This document shows positions 1 through 12,112 of a stretch of 64,000 nt of DNA, in pieces. The DNA is taken from NCBI GenBank assembly GCA_027627225.1, contig CM051026.1, forward strand, positions 10,149,425-10,213,424, written 5' to 3'. This DNA is from Congeria kusceri. Taxonomy: Eukaryota; Mollusca; Bivalvia; Myida; Dreissenidae. A program made the translations under genes and the position numbers. Each line of letters starts with the position of its first letter. Within the stretch, counting starts at the first letter, position 1. The notes under the pieces were generated by a model. That model was not told where the DNA came from, searched no databases, and saw only the letters and a list, made by a program, of their open reading frames with translations.

Positions 1-372
1 TTCTAAAAATAGCGGGTGGTAGAGCTATGCTAAAATATACATTCATCATAGTGAGAATCACAAACCTGACAAATTCAATAAATGGGTAATTTATATTTAT
101 TAACATACTGTGCATGTTAATTTATATTTGAATTGCGGTTGCGTTTTATTAAGAATTATTTATAATTGCACCTTTCTATTAACTTCTCCAGTAGATGTTA
201 TTCAATTTTAAAATATTTAACATCTTTCTTTAAATAAAATGTGGTGCAAGAAGTCTCGTAATACGTGGAAATTTTACTTTTACTTCATTTGCATGGCATG
301 AATACACTTCTTGCAAAACTTATGATACGTATAGTATATTATTTAACATAACTACCGGTATGTACGCTCATC
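1..372. other. AT-rich DNA, no feature seen
   Basis: No exon-like frame, terminal inverted repeat or tandem repeat was seen in this AT-rich stretch. Confidence 0.5.
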
Positions 373-478
373 TGATATATAATAATTTTCATTCATTTCC
401 GCAATTATTTTCTGACAATGCTAATTGATATATAATAATTTTCATTCATTTCCGCAATTATTTTCTGACAATGCTAAT
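373..478. repeat. 53-bp perfect tandem duplication
   Basis: Two adjacent identical 53-bp units (373-425 and 426-478) begin with TGATATATAATAATTTTC. The complete identity points to a recent duplication or an assembly artefact. Confidence 0.9.
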
Positions 479-824
479 TTGTTAACTTGGTCCGACAAAT
501 GCATGTTACAATTATAGTAACGTAAATTAATAGCTTTAAGGTTATTCATATATCACCAGTGAAAAAATGGAAGGTATGATCGGTTAACTTCTTAATAATG
601 TTTGAGTTTTTCTCCAATTAATTTTGGGTCCAATAAGGTTTCTTATAGTGTCCGAAAGAAGTCTCCTTAGTGGGGTCCGAGAAGTCACGTTAACAATCAT
701 CTTGTCCCTCTTGTATTATGTTTCGGGCAAAAAAGGACATCTCAATATTAATTTCAACGCCGATTGTCTTTTTTAAAGACATTTCTTGTTTACAATAATT
801 TTATTCAGAATATGTTACAAGAAC
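479..824. other. AT-rich DNA, no feature seen
   Basis: No coding or repeat signal was seen here. The next element begins at 828. Confidence 0.4.
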
Positions 825-827
825 ATG

Positions 828-1283
828 GCAGGGTTACCAGCACCTGGGGAAAAAAAAAATTCCCTGACTTTTCACTGACTAAATCCAGTTTTTCACTGAC
901 CACCCCCCCCCCCCTTTTCAATGGCCTCCTCCTAGTCTCTTTGCTGTCCAAATCTTCAGGAAGGAAGTCATAAATCATATTTAAGTCACACTGGGACATT
1001 TTCAAAAACTGTTAAAAAGATAAATATTTCTGACTAAAAATAAGCATATTATGCATTTATACATACATTTTAGTAATTCAAAACACCTGAAAACTGCCAT
1101 TGCCTTAACCTGCAAAATTTGTATAACTTATTTTTTTACTTTTTAGGCATATTTTCTCTGACTTTTCACTGACTTTTTTGGAATTTCATTTTCACTGACT
1201 TTTTTTTCCAAATTCCCTGACAATTCAGTGACCTTGGAAAAAATCAAATTTCCCTGACTTTTCAAGTCAGCTGGCAACCCTGC
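828..1283. mobile_element. 456-bp MITE with terminal inverted repeats
   Basis: The left end GCAGGGTTACCAGC (828-841) is the reverse complement of the right end GCTGGCAACCCTGC (1270-1283) apart from one mismatch. An ATG trinucleotide flanks both sides (825-827 and 1284-1286) and may be a 3-bp target duplication. The interior repeats CCCTGACTTTT-like motifs near both ends and contains a C-run at 901-914. Short open frames inside are not gene-like. A 3-bp duplication would fit a PIF/Harbinger-type MITE, but the superfamily is inferred only. Confidence 0.65.
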
Positions 1284-1409
1284 ATGGCATAGAGAAACAA
1301 CGCCAGAAACAAAACCATAAAACAATTTTAAACTAGATTCACCAAACTTAGCCTAAAGGTTTTTAATTTTAATATAGGAAAAAAAAGTTTGAATGAAATA
1401 CCTCAAGCC

Positions 1410-1515
1410 CGTCCAGAGAAACAAGCTTAACAAAAAACTTTAACCTAGCCCAGATGCTGATGCCAACACCGACGCCAGGGCAAGTAGAATAGCTTGCTTT
1501 TTTTCGAAAAGTCGA
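1410..1515 (+). repeat. relic of repeat family D
   Basis: The motifs ACCGACGCCAGGGCAAG and TTCGAAAAGTCGAG match the 3' end of the fuller copies at 41309-42004 and 46257-47044. Only the end survives here. Confidence 0.5.
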
Positions 1516-1761
1516 GGGATGACATTAAAATGTGATTTATATGCAAAACACAACAACAGGAGTTTGTTTTCATTTAAACACCGATCTCAAATTCGCAATG
1601 ACATGTGGATAAATAGATACCATTTTTCAGATAGTGAAATAAATGCTGTTGGAAAATGTGCTCCCTCATATCTATTTACTTTTTCACTGAATTAGGCTGC
1701 TATTTTATTTTTTATTCTTTGGATTATGTGTTGTTGTTTTTTAAATGTCCACTGGCAGGTT

Positions 1762-3016
1762 AAACAAGAGCGCCCAAGGTTGCTCACCTGAGGGGCTAAG
1801 GAACTAAACTGTTCTTAGTAAGTTTCATAAAGATTCGGCTAAGATTGTGGCCTCTAGATTGTTCACAAGCTTTTTCTTCAATTTGGCCTGGTGACCTAGT
1901 TTTTGATCGCATGTGACTCAGTTTCAAACTTGTCCTAGATATCATTGGGACATATGTTCTGAGCAAGTTTCATGCTCAAATTATTGGGCTATAAAAGAGG
2001 CCCCTAGGGTGTTCACAAGTTTTTTCTTCATTTTGGCCTGGTGACATATTTTTTGACCCTATGTGACCTAGTTTCATACTCATCCGAGATATCATAACAA
2101 CAAATGTTTTGAGCACTGTTCAAAAATATTGGACAAAAAATGTGACGTCTAGAGTGTTAACAAGCTTTTTCTTCAATTTGACCTAGTGACCTAGTTTTTG
2201 ACCCCACAAGACCCAGTTTGGCTGAGATATTATTTGGACAAATGCTCTGACCGAGTTTCAAGTTGACTGAGCAAAAAATGTGGCCTCTACAGAGTGTTAA
2301 CAAGCTTTATAAAGTTTTCAATATAGCCTTATTAGGAAAACTACCTAGCCTCCTGGCGGCCATGTTTTTCAACAGAGGGTAACCATTTTCAAACTTGGCC
2401 GAGATATCATAACAAATGTTTTGAGCAAGTTTCAAGAAAACTGGGCCAAAAATTTGACTAGAGTATTAACAAGCTTTTTCTTAAATTTTACCTATTGACC
2501 TAGTTTTTGACCCCACGTAACCCAGTTTCAAACTCGGCTGAGATATAATTGTGACAAATATTCTGAATAAATTTCATGATTTTTGTGCAAAAATGTGGCC
2601 TCTTGAGCGATAACAAGCTTTAAACAGTTTTCTAATACAGCCATATAAGGAAAACTGCCCAGCCCCTGGCGGCCATGTTTTTCAATGGACCGGAACCATT
2701 TTCGAACTCGGCCGAGATATCATACCAACACATGTTTTGAGAAAGTTTCAAACAGATTGGGCAAAAAATGTGACTTCTAGAGTGATAACAAGCTTTTTCT
2801 TCAATATAATCTAGTGACCTAGTTTTTTACCCCACATGACCCAGTTTCAGACTAGACCGAGATATCACTGGCACAAATATTCTGAGAAAGTTTCATGCAG
2901 ACTGGGCAATGAATGTGTGTTAATAAGGTAAATGTTGAAAACGAACGACAAATGACAGACGACAGCCAAAAGGCGATCACAAAAGCTCACCATGCAGGTT
3001 GTGCGCAGGTGAGCTA
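1762..3016 (-). repeat. interspersed repeat family A
   Basis: Internally repetitive: segments like CCTAGTGACCTAGTTTTTGA and AACAAGCTTTTTCTTCAAT recur about every 130-300 bp. It ends with a GCTCACC...GGTGAGCT-type motif. The reverse-oriented relative lies at 20812-22275. No coding potential was seen. Confidence 0.7.
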
Positions 3017-3985
3017 AACCAAGAGGGCCACAATGGCCACAGGTCGATCACCTAAGTTAAAGGCATCATAATGGCTTATAACAAGAGGGCCAAATGGCAC
3101 TAAAGCATTTACCTGAGTATAAAGATCTGGGCCTTGCAGTTTTAGGAGAAGATTTGAAAAGTCTATGTAAACCATGTGACCCACAGGGCGTGGCCACTTT
3201 CTACCACTGGGGTTATCATTGGAACAATATTTGTAGAGGACCACTATACAATATTACACACCAAATATAAGACCTCTGGGCCTTGCGGTTTCAGAGGAGA
3301 AGATTTTAAAAGTAGTTTTGCTATTTAAGTCTATATAAAACATGTGAACCCCAGGCCGTGGTCAGTTTTGACCCCAGGGGCATCATTCGAACAATCTTTG
3401 CTCGGACCACTAACAATGTTACATACCAAAAATGACACCTCTGGGCCGTGGAAGTTTCAGAAGATTTTTAAAGTCATTTTTCTATGTAAGTCTATATAAA
3501 CCATATGACCAAACGGGGTGTGGCCAGTTTTGACCCCAGGGCCATCATTTGAACAATCCTTGAAGAGGACCACTAGAGGATATTACATACTAAACATAAG
3601 TATATATAAACCATATGACCAAGCGGGGTGTGGCCAGTTTTGACCCCAGGGACATCATTTGAACAATCTTTGTAGAGGACCACTAGAGGATATTACATAT
3701 TAAACATGAAAACTCCAAGCCTTGGGGATTTGGAGAAGAAGATTTTTAAAGTTTTCAGTCTTTAAATCTATTTTCATCTCTGGTAACCTACATATGCAGC
3801 AGGCCGTAATGATTTGAACAATTTTGAAAGAGGGTCACCCAAGGATCATTCCTGTCAATTTGCTGAAAATCTGCCTAGTGGTTTAGGAGGAGATATTCTT
3901 TGAATGAAAATGTTGACACACAATGCCCGACAATCGACGGAAAACGGACAAAAGGCGATCCTAAAAGATGTGCTCAGGTGAGCTA
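3017..3985 (-). repeat. interspersed repeat family B
   Basis: It starts with AAGAGGGCCACAATGGCCAC and contains repeated segments with CTGGGCCTTGC, TAAACCATGTGACC and GAACAATCTTTG at roughly 190-bp spacing, ending near GCTCAGGTGAGCTAAA. The opposite-strand relative is at 24972-27232. It directly follows family A, so the two may form one composite unit. Confidence 0.7.
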
Positions 3986-4632
3986 AAAAATACGAAACTC
4001 AGTTTACCGAAAACAAAAACCATATGCACCTACGTATGTCATATACCATTTACATAAACAGTGTTCTGCTGTGGATGCGGCTTTGCGCCATTGGCGCAGA
4101 AAAAACTTTGTGACTCCACTGAACTTCTGTAAGTGGGTCCGCGGGCGCACACAATTTGCAAATACCAAATTTAATTTATAAGATTTCAGTCCTGATAAAA
4201 TGCTATATCGACAGCACTTGAGCAGTTTCGGCACAGTAGTATCAATCGATAATTGTAAATGTGAATAGCAACAAACTGCTAAACAAAAGCAGCAATTTCG
4301 GCTTTTGAAGTCGAACCGACACCGTTCGTGTGGTTCTTGCTAACGGCTTGAAGTTTTGGATGCCCATCTAATTGATGACATCACACTGTTACAGTACAGA
4401 TTTCATTATTAACCCCTTGTGTTTTTAGCGGATTTTATTGTTCGTTCGAATCGGAATTTATAATGAAAGGTAATGCAAATGCAGAGTAACGTTTATAAAC
4501 AGGACATTGTGAATTAATTCAGAACAAAATAATTATTATGAATTATGTAATAACCTTTTTTTGAACAGATGAATGAAACTGACTGGTTCCGTGTATACAT
4601 GTACCAAATTTTCATAGACAAATTTTAGGGTA
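3986..4632. other. unannotated DNA
   Basis: No supported exon or repeat boundary was recognised. A short minus-strand open frame (4004-4234) has no recognisable motif. Confidence 0.4.
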
Positions 4633-5290
4633 AACAAGCCTCGGTGTTTGATAAACACACATGCCCCTGGTTGGTGATGGATAGCCCATGGATAGTCCAA
4701 TTTAAGTCAAGGTCAAGGTCAAAGTGAGGTAGGGTGATACAGGTGGATGGGCACGGTCATACATGTAAGTAACAACTGTGTAAATATCCAAGTGTTGTAG
4801 AAAGCGGTGTTGGTGCTAGACGAAACGGTAAAATCTAGTAAACCAAGATAGGGCAATTTTGAATTTTTATAAGTCCAAATTAGTTCAAGGTCAAGGTCAA
4901 AGTGAGGTTGGGTGATATGGGTGGATTTGGGGTGGTCATGAGCATGAGCAACAAATGTGCATGTATCCAAGTGTTGTAGCAAGAGGTTTTGGTGCTAAAA
5001 CGGTAAAATCTAGTTAACCAAGAAACAATCCAAGAAACAGCCCATTTGAATTATTTTAAGTGCAAATTAGGTCAAGGTCAAAGTGAGGTTGGGTGATATG
5101 GGTGATATGGGTGGATAGGGAATGGTCATAAGCAACAACTGTGTAAGTTTCAAGTGTTGTAGTAAGCGATGTTGTTGCTGGACGAAACGATACAATCTAT
5201 TTAACCTTGTCACGGACGGATGGAAGGACGGACGGACGGAGGGACAGGACACTATATTCCTACCGCATCAAGATGCTAGGGGCATAAAAA
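4633..5290 (-). repeat. interspersed repeat family C
   Basis: Begins near GTGTTTGATAAACACACATG and ends with a GGACGGACGG-rich tract followed by CATCAAGATGCTAGGGGCAT. Three internal subrepeats carry AAGGTCAAAGTGAGGTTGGG. Opposite-strand copies lie at 27830-29945. The simple GGAC tract near one end is typical of the family and produces spurious RTDGRT-type frames. Confidence 0.75.
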
Positions 5291-6282
5291 GTGTGCATTA
5301 TACACTTTTTAACGGTAAAATGATTATAAAATAAGGACAAACTGAGGGCCCCATGCACATAACAGCTATGTACTTTTTCAACAAAATCTCCTTTGGCAAT
5401 ATTAATGAGGTAAATAACAATTTTAGCCATTGCCCCTACATTTTTGTAATTTGTCCCTTCTTTTTCAAGCCTAGAGGGCCGTTGTCCCCAACATTCCAAA
5501 TTCACGGCGGAACACTGCATACATGAAGTTATTTAGGAAGAACGGCTGAGTAATCATTTGAAGTCAAACTCCAGATCTTTTTCATTTTCACTAAAGCTTG
5601 TAGATGTATTAAAATTAAACACCAACATAACAACAAAATCTACAGATTACAACCAGTAATTAAACAAAAAATGAAAACCATGGATGATAAATCAGGCATT
5701 CAGTTCTCTCCAACTATAAAGTCAAATGTACATTTCTTAGAATGTTATTTATCTGACTTTGAATACTCGATATTTTACCTGCTAAATCAGCTAACAATAT
5801 ACATTGTCACACCCATGCATTTTTGTAGACATGTTTTAAAATTTGATTTCTTTGTATTAAAATACAGTCTAAACTGTGGTACTGACCACCTGCTTCAAGC
5901 AACTCTCTCCATTTAACGAATATCACTATTTCCTCCCAACGCAAATTCAATTAAAAACAGCTTTAATTAACGACCACCTGTACTCTATGACTTTCCATCA
6001 AAAGTGGTCCCAGTTTACCCTAATCAATGTATTAATGTCAGGTCTGCAGCAACGTTGCTAAGTGACAGTGACATTATCTGTAAAGGTGTTGATCTACAAA
6101 TTAGCGGGCACTTTGTCATCAAATCATTGTACTAATTGATAATTTGTTCACTAGTACATCTAGTCAGTCATTCTTTTCTAAAACTAAGCAGTTAAACAAT
6201 CATTTATTTCGCTACAATCAGTATGTCTAACTTAACAAACCGTATGTATTATACTTGGCAAGCGATAGAACTATAATAATAA
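5291..6282. other. AT-rich DNA, no gene supported
   Basis: Short overlapping frames on both strands lack motifs and splice support. Nothing else was seen. Confidence 0.4.
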
Positions 6283-7040
6283 TGTTTGAACTCCAGGCTA
6301 AAGCAAGGCTTGTCACAGGATGTGACGTATTCCCCTGAAGCATATGCTTGTCAGAGGAAGGCAACACAATGTCAGTTACATGTTGGCAAAAATGACGTTT
6401 CCTACAAAAAGAGTTATCGTCCTTGTACTATACACTACCTCTCAACATCCTCTATCAATATACGTGGTTCTATTTTAAATCACTTCAATACTAATGGAGT
6501 TATACACTGCTCAAGAAAATTAATTGAAGGGCAATATCTCCATAAATATTGAAGAAAGAGTTTTGGTCATTGTACTATGCACTTCCTTTCAATGTCCTCT
6601 ATCAATATATTTGGTTTCATTTAAAATCCTTTCAATACTTATGGAATTATGCTCTGCACAAAAAATAAACAAAGGGCAATTCCAGTAAATATTGAAGAAA
6701 TAGTTATGGTCCTTGTGCTCTGCACTTCCTCTTTTTGTCCTCTATCTACATATGAAGTTTCAATTGAATCCTTTCAATACTAATGGAGATATGCTCCACA
6801 CAAGAAAATTAAACAAAAGGCAATAACTCGGTAAATATTAAAGAAAGAGTCGTCGTTTTTGTACTCTGCACTTCCTCTGATTGTCCTCTATCAATGTATG
6901 AAGTTTCATTTGTATCCCTTCACTACTAGTGAAGTTATGCTCCGCACAAGAAGCGTGGCAGATGGACGGACAGACGGACGGTCGGACAGAAGGACGATGC
7001 AATTACTATATGCCCTGGGAGTTCCCTTGGGGGGTAAACA
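6283..7040 (+). repeat. interspersed repeat family E with GGAC tract
   Basis: Contains four subrepeats about 140-150 bp apart with TGTCCTCTATCAATATA and AATGGAGTTAT-like motifs, and ends in a GGACGGACAGACGG tract followed by CTATATGCCCTGGGAG. The general design (subrepeats, then a GGAC tract, then a CCC-rich end) resembles family C. The 115-residue frame from 6859 crosses the repeat end and is treated as spurious. Confidence 0.6.
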
Positions 7041-7157
7041 ATTTTTTTATCCCAATATCCTATCAGCTATTTATTTGTTTTTACTTGATCCTAAATTGTC
7101 TGTGTTTCCATATGCCTTATGGTCAGGTACAGTAGGGGCACTGACTAAAATGCTGAC

Positions 7158-7275
7158 AGCAAATGCAGAAAAAATAGATAAAGAAGGTAAATGCAGGCAA
7201 TATTGATAAAGAAGGAAAATGCAGACAATATAGATAAGGAAGGAAAATGCTGACAATACAAATAAAGAAGGAAAA
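7158..7275. repeat. 28-bp minisatellite, about 4 copies
   Basis: Units of the form TGCTGACAATACAAATAAAG plus GAAGGAAAA repeat at 28 bp with a few substitutions. Confidence 0.75.
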
Positions 7276-8682
7276 TGCTGACAATACGATGCAGAGGAGA
7301 TACAGGTTTAAATAGATAAGATTTAGTTTGTGTTTAAAACGCCCTAATGTTGCCTTACACAGGTAAATATAACATTTCATTGATAAAATGTTCTTAATAT
7401 CATTTTTAATACCTATTATTATGCCTTATGAGACAATTATAACATTTTAACATTGAGCGGTGTACATTCTATATAAATAACAAAGTCAATTAGTTATATT
7501 CTTCTAATCGTGTGCAATATTATTAGTTCTAATTAAAACTAAAACTACACATAATGTATTTCTGTAATTAAAACATCATTTCATTAGACAAGAAATGTTT
7601 CTCATCATAAACATATTCTGCAAGAACAATCAACAATAAACAAACAACCAAACACCTTTCAACTTCCTACAATAAGTGTAATCTGTGTTTTCCTACTTAG
7701 TCTTCTTTCATTGCACCTGCGTTTTCATATTACTTAAATATTGTCTGCATGTTCCTTCTATTTTCATATCATATGCGTTTTTGTACTATTTTCCTACAGG
7801 CGCTTCGTGCTCAGGTGAGCTAAAAATGTATAGACAAAATTGTGTTCTATTTATATTGCCTTCAAGGAAATGGCTCATTACAGCTAACAGCTTGCTAAAG
7901 CAAAAAAAAAAGACTAGAGCTATCAAAGCTACAGCTTTGACGATACAGACAAACACGTGCAATTCATATATGGTGTATAAAGTGCTAAAATCATTGGATA
8001 CTTCATTTTAAATGTGACATTTTAAGATGTTATCATAATTTTAATGATATGCACGGCGACAACCGGGCTATTAAACACCTGAGCTCCATTAAAAGCTACC
8101 ATAAAATATATTCTTTCCTCCCAAAAAACACCCACTTATCAAAAACCCATTAACATAATTGAAGTGGTTTGTGCCAGTAAAACTGTATAACCACCTTTGA
8201 TCATCGTGTCATCAGCACACCCAAAATAATTTTCCATTTAATATAAGACATGACATGGCAGTTTCTTTTCAAATCGGCTGTGAAGAGATGATAACCAACA
8301 TGGTTAAGGAAGTTTTGCTTTTTCATCATAATTAATGTGGATCAAGTTACGAGGCTTAAATCCTGTTTCTTTGTATTACACATTATCCTGTTTGGAATAT
8401 ATAATTTACATCTGTTCATCACTTAACTTTATTATACCACACGTGACTGCGCTATGCATTTTGTACATAGACCAAAAGTTATGCAACAAGGTAACATTTT
8501 TTAATATCACCCTTCTAAAAATATATTCCGCATGACACTAGAATGTTGAATTTTGAAATCAACATCGTCACTGCGCCAAAAGAAATGGCTGTGAGGACAA
8601 TATGAAGTAATATCAACCCTCGAAAAGTAATATCAAACTCGGCTACTGCCTCAGTTGATATAATAAATATATATGAGGTGCG
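7276..8682. other. AT-rich DNA, no gene supported
   Basis: Several short frames occur (for example 7685-8011) but none shows a recognisable domain or paired splice sites. Confidence 0.4.
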
Positions 8683-8927
8683 TTGTGGGAAAACCGGACT
8701 TAATGCATGTGCGTAAAGTGTTGTCTCTGATTAGCCTGTGCAGTCCGCACAGGCTAATCCAGCACAGCACTTTCCACCTACAGTGCATTTATGTTTAAAA
8801 ATGACTTCCCTGAAACAGAAAATACCATAAAAGCGCAAAGTGCTGGCCCGGATTTGCCTAGGTAGACTGCACAGGCTAATCAGGGATGACACTTTACGCA
8901 CATGCATTGAGTCCGGTTTTCCCACAA
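8683..8927. mobile_element. 245-bp hairpin-type MITE
   Basis: The outer ends TTGTGGGAAAACCGGACT and AGTCCGGTTTTCCCACAA are exact reverse complements. Complementarity continues imperfectly inward through GCATGTGCGTAAAGTG and GATTAGCCTGTGCAG, so the element can fold into a long imperfect hairpin. No target duplication was clear. I associate this repeat with bivalve genomes, from memory only. Confidence 0.75.
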
Positions 8928-9947
8928 TCGGCATCATATAATTATTATACCTCACTTCGTTTTCACATTGTAAAATCCCAAATACCCATCCCTGCGTAAT
9001 TTCAATTAGCACAACAAGTTAGACCCTGTGCCAGCCAATATTGAGCTACTTTTTATATGGGCAATATTGGGCTGGAGGGCCCAACCACCGAAGGACCAAA
9101 ACTGTGGTGGAAATGTCTCCCTATATGTCTATAGAGTAGCGACAGGATTTTTGTCACTACTTTTGAACTCGGCAAAAATATACTCATCATTAAAATTTTG
9201 CAATAAAATTTACATACCTGTCGAAAGACACATTCCACATTAATGTCCAGTATAAATTTATGTTGTAATACATCCATTTTCATTGCATTTGCGATTTAAA
9301 TCAACACACTACCACAAACAACACAACACACGCTTTAACTCGCTGTGTACTGATCGATGGATAAGTCGCCTCTGCTATATTGCTGCAGAATAATGTACTG
9401 CGGGAAATGGCAAAGAGAAGTCGCATTAACAAAATGTCCTCTTACCAATTCAGTAAGGGATTTTGTGACAAACTGTTTTTTGTGTGTTCATTATTTGTAT
9501 ATATAAATAAAATAATTAGTTGACTGTGTTTTATTAAGAATAACGTATTCTTCAATGGACCGACACGTTCACCTGCAAAATATTGATATGTTCTCAAACA
9601 AAGAAGTATACATAGAACAATACACACAACCATTACTATAACCATGAAGTGATACGAATTCTACTGGTTTGTAGAAACAAGTGCAGTACCTAGGGGGTTC
9701 ATTTACTGGTATTGTGTATATCTGGTACTTAAGACGAATATGAAAAGAAAAGCAATTTCGTATACATAGTTACTAAATGGAGTCTCCTATACACAGCAAC
9801 GCATTGCTAAATCGACTGCGAATGATAATGGTTTGCTTAAAATGTTCAGTAATAAGTCAGCGTTTTAAGACGCCATGACACAATAAACCCGTATTGCAAA
9901 AGAAAACGATCAACGTACGGCATTTTGCCAGGACATTGGCAGTTGGT
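8928..9947. other. no gene supported
   Basis: Mixed AT-rich sequence without a recognisable exon, repeat or RNA gene. Confidence 0.4.
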
Positions 9948-10267
9948 CTAGCATACGCTACAGCACATGCATAATTGGCACTCACAGATGATGCATTCTG
10001 AGTTGGAACACGGACGATTCCTGGGTAGGTCGTTTCGGTCCATACCTGCCGTAAGAAGGTGCTCCAAGACAGAGAGCCTTACAAACGTTTCAACATTTGC
10101 AATGCGCACAATGGATTCGTCCGTTACTCGTTTAATCAATGCGCGCGGGTAGCAGTACATGACCGCTAATGCCAGTTGTCCAGATCTACCTGCTCGACCA
10201 GTCTCTTGCCAGTAGGCGAGAGGACTACTTGGGCAACCCCAGTGGATTACAAGTTCAATATTACAAG
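9948..10267 (-). pseudogene. RecQ-like helicase C-terminal fragment
   Basis: The minus-strand frame reads ELVIHWGCPSSPLAYWQ then ETGRAGRSGQLALAVMYCYP. The QETGRAGRSG stretch is helicase motif VI (QxxGRxGR) of superfamily 2 enzymes, and the VIHWG context is typical of RecQ-type helicases. The tail is cysteine-rich (SNSECIICECQLCMCCSVC), followed by a stop at 9948-9950. The fragment aligns with the last exon of the copy at 38469-39626, including the tail. No acceptor site is visible where that exon should begin: homology ends near 10267, where an opposite-strand coding fragment starts. No motif V exon lies upstream, so I call it a truncated remnant. Activity is not expected. The family call is firm; the exact RecQ subfamily is not known. 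Confidence 0.75.
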
Positions 10268-10269
10268 AC

Positions 10270-10363
10270 TTGATATGGAATCGGACTGTCAACCTTTCCG
10301 GTGGAAGGGGAAATAATGTGGAAGCCGACCTGGTCAATGAGTTTCTTAATAAGGAATTTAAAG

Positions 10364-10395
<32 letters not shown>

Positions 10396-10947
10396 TATTT
10401 TCATTATTATTATTATTATCATTATTATTATTATCAGGATTATTATTGTTGTTATCATCATCATCATCATCATCATCATCATTATTATTCTTATTATTAT
10501 TATGCTGACATTGCAACTACGATGATAATAGATTCTTTAACTAAATTTCATTTTTCTATTCTTTCACAGAAAGTCTGCGCTCTGTAGGACCCCACCTAAC
10601 AGAGCGCACCGTAGAGCGCCGCGGTTAGCTCACGGGTGGAGTGGGCAAGGTACTGGATGAAGTGTATGGCGAATTAACCGAGATTCCAGCTGAAACTTCA
10701 TCCAGAAAAGAACATAAACGAAAGAGTGATTTGTTTGCAATGACGGCCTTGTTGAAACCGGAGCATCTGACAAGACATTCCAATGAACGATTGTACCAAT
10801 CTTTTCCGATATATAAGGAACAACATGAACATTGACGCTTCTAAGTTTAAAGCAAAGCTCTCGAATCTTTCTAAACGGCTCGACTCCTACAGGCAACGAA
10901 AAGCTAAGACCGAAAATATACTGTTCATTGCCACTGCCCTCGGCTGA
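10270..10947 (+). pseudogene. DUF6589-like protein C-terminal fragment, two exons
   Basis: Exon 1 (10270-10363) reads LIWNRTVNLSGGRGNN then VEADLVNEFLNKEFK and ends at a donor G|GTATTA in phase 1. Exon 2 starts after TTCTTTCACAG at 10570 and continues in the matching phase with ESLRSVGPHLTERTVERRG. From memory, this WNR...GG.GN...DL..E.LNKEFK...VGP.LTE layout matches the C-terminal part of the large DUF6589 family found in many invertebrate genomes; its function is unknown. Two lesions are visible: an in-frame TAG at 10626-10628 and a stop at 10833-10835, where the coding sense seems to shift to another frame (10825-10947, KFKAKLSNLSKRLDSYRQRK). The 5' end is cut at about 10266, against the helicase fragment. 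This is a family recognition by eye and needs a profile search. Confidence 0.6.
10363..10505. repeat. ATT/ATC trinucleotide microsatellite in an intron
   Basis: Imperfect ATT and ATC runs. They start directly at the donor of the DUF6589-like remnant and so lie within its intron (10364-10569). Confidence 0.9.
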
Positions 10948-12088
10948 ACATTTTGATCCTGCAGATATGACAGCTTATTATAATGTTCATACAATATGTT
11001 TTTATTTTTCTACATGATGTGTGTACAGTATGCAGCGCACACATTGTTATTTTATGTTGTCTTAACGTTGCTGCTTTGTTGTTGTTTATTCATGCAATTT
11101 GATAAATGTTCATGTTCTTTGTATAGTGAATTTTGCTATGAAAAACTATAAAGTGTTTAATTTTTCATGTAAGATCTATATACGTCTCCGTCCATTTCAG
11201 TTAGAATTGAGTATTATTTGTCAATATTTACGGTACCACGCTGAGCGGTATTATTATTGCAATTATTTCTCCGTCACACACACAGTATTGTTTCTGTGTG
11301 TTCCTTTTTATGTGGCCGTAATAAACAGATTAATCTGAATTTGAGTAGTATATTGATATTCATGATTCATATTTAGCTGTTCATGTAGTTTAGAAATAAA
11401 TGAAACGTACCGTTGGACCTACTTTATGAGATACGTTCTGTTGGATATTCTCGCCAATATTCCCGTCATTTTTATTGCATGTTATCAAGTTTTTATCATA
11501 TAATACATATTTAAAAATAATGTTTCGTTTTAATTTTCAATAAACATTTGGTATGTGTATTATTCATTCTTTTTTTTAATTAATAGCAACAGTCCGTTAC
11601 GTTATTTCTAAGTCCTGCTAATATAACGTCTTGTAAAATTACGCGTACATCCTTCATAACCGTGCTGAGAAGCATCTGCGTTCTGATTGGATAGTTAAAT
11701 ACACCTGAGCTATTTTTATCATGGCTGTCGAGAAAACACCGTTGATGTAAACATATCTTAAAATCCAATTTAAGATCATTTTCAAGCTATATTTTTTATG
11801 AAACGACGTGAATTCTACACAGTATATGTTGCATCTACGACCAGATGATTTTATTTTGATATTTGCGCGATATTTTTGAAAATTTGACATTTTGATTTTC
11901 CACCACATAAATGGTCATTCGGTGATGAGACGTTCCAGCCAATTTAGCCCCTTATAAAAAGTAGCACTAAATTTGTTGTTTATGTTGACTTTTTGGCATG
12001 CAATTGGTAAATTAATGTTTATACTTAATGTTGAATCATTGTTAAATGAATAATGAGTAATAAAAAAAGAAACTGCAGCTAGAAAAGC
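10948..12088. other. AT-rich DNA, no gene supported
   Basis: No exon pair or repeat was recognised. Short frames (11099-11338, 11654-11908) have no motif. Confidence 0.4.
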
Positions 12089-12112
12089 TTCCGACATGAA
12101 TTCATGTCGGAA
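12089..12112. repeat. 24-bp perfect palindrome
   Basis: TTCCGACATGAA is followed directly by its reverse complement TTCATGTCGGAA with no spacer. It could form a cruciform or bind a dimeric protein; no function is shown. Confidence 0.85.

Noticed and set aside
6859..7206. 115-residue frame
   Set aside because: Crosses the end of repeat family E and includes the GGAC tract.
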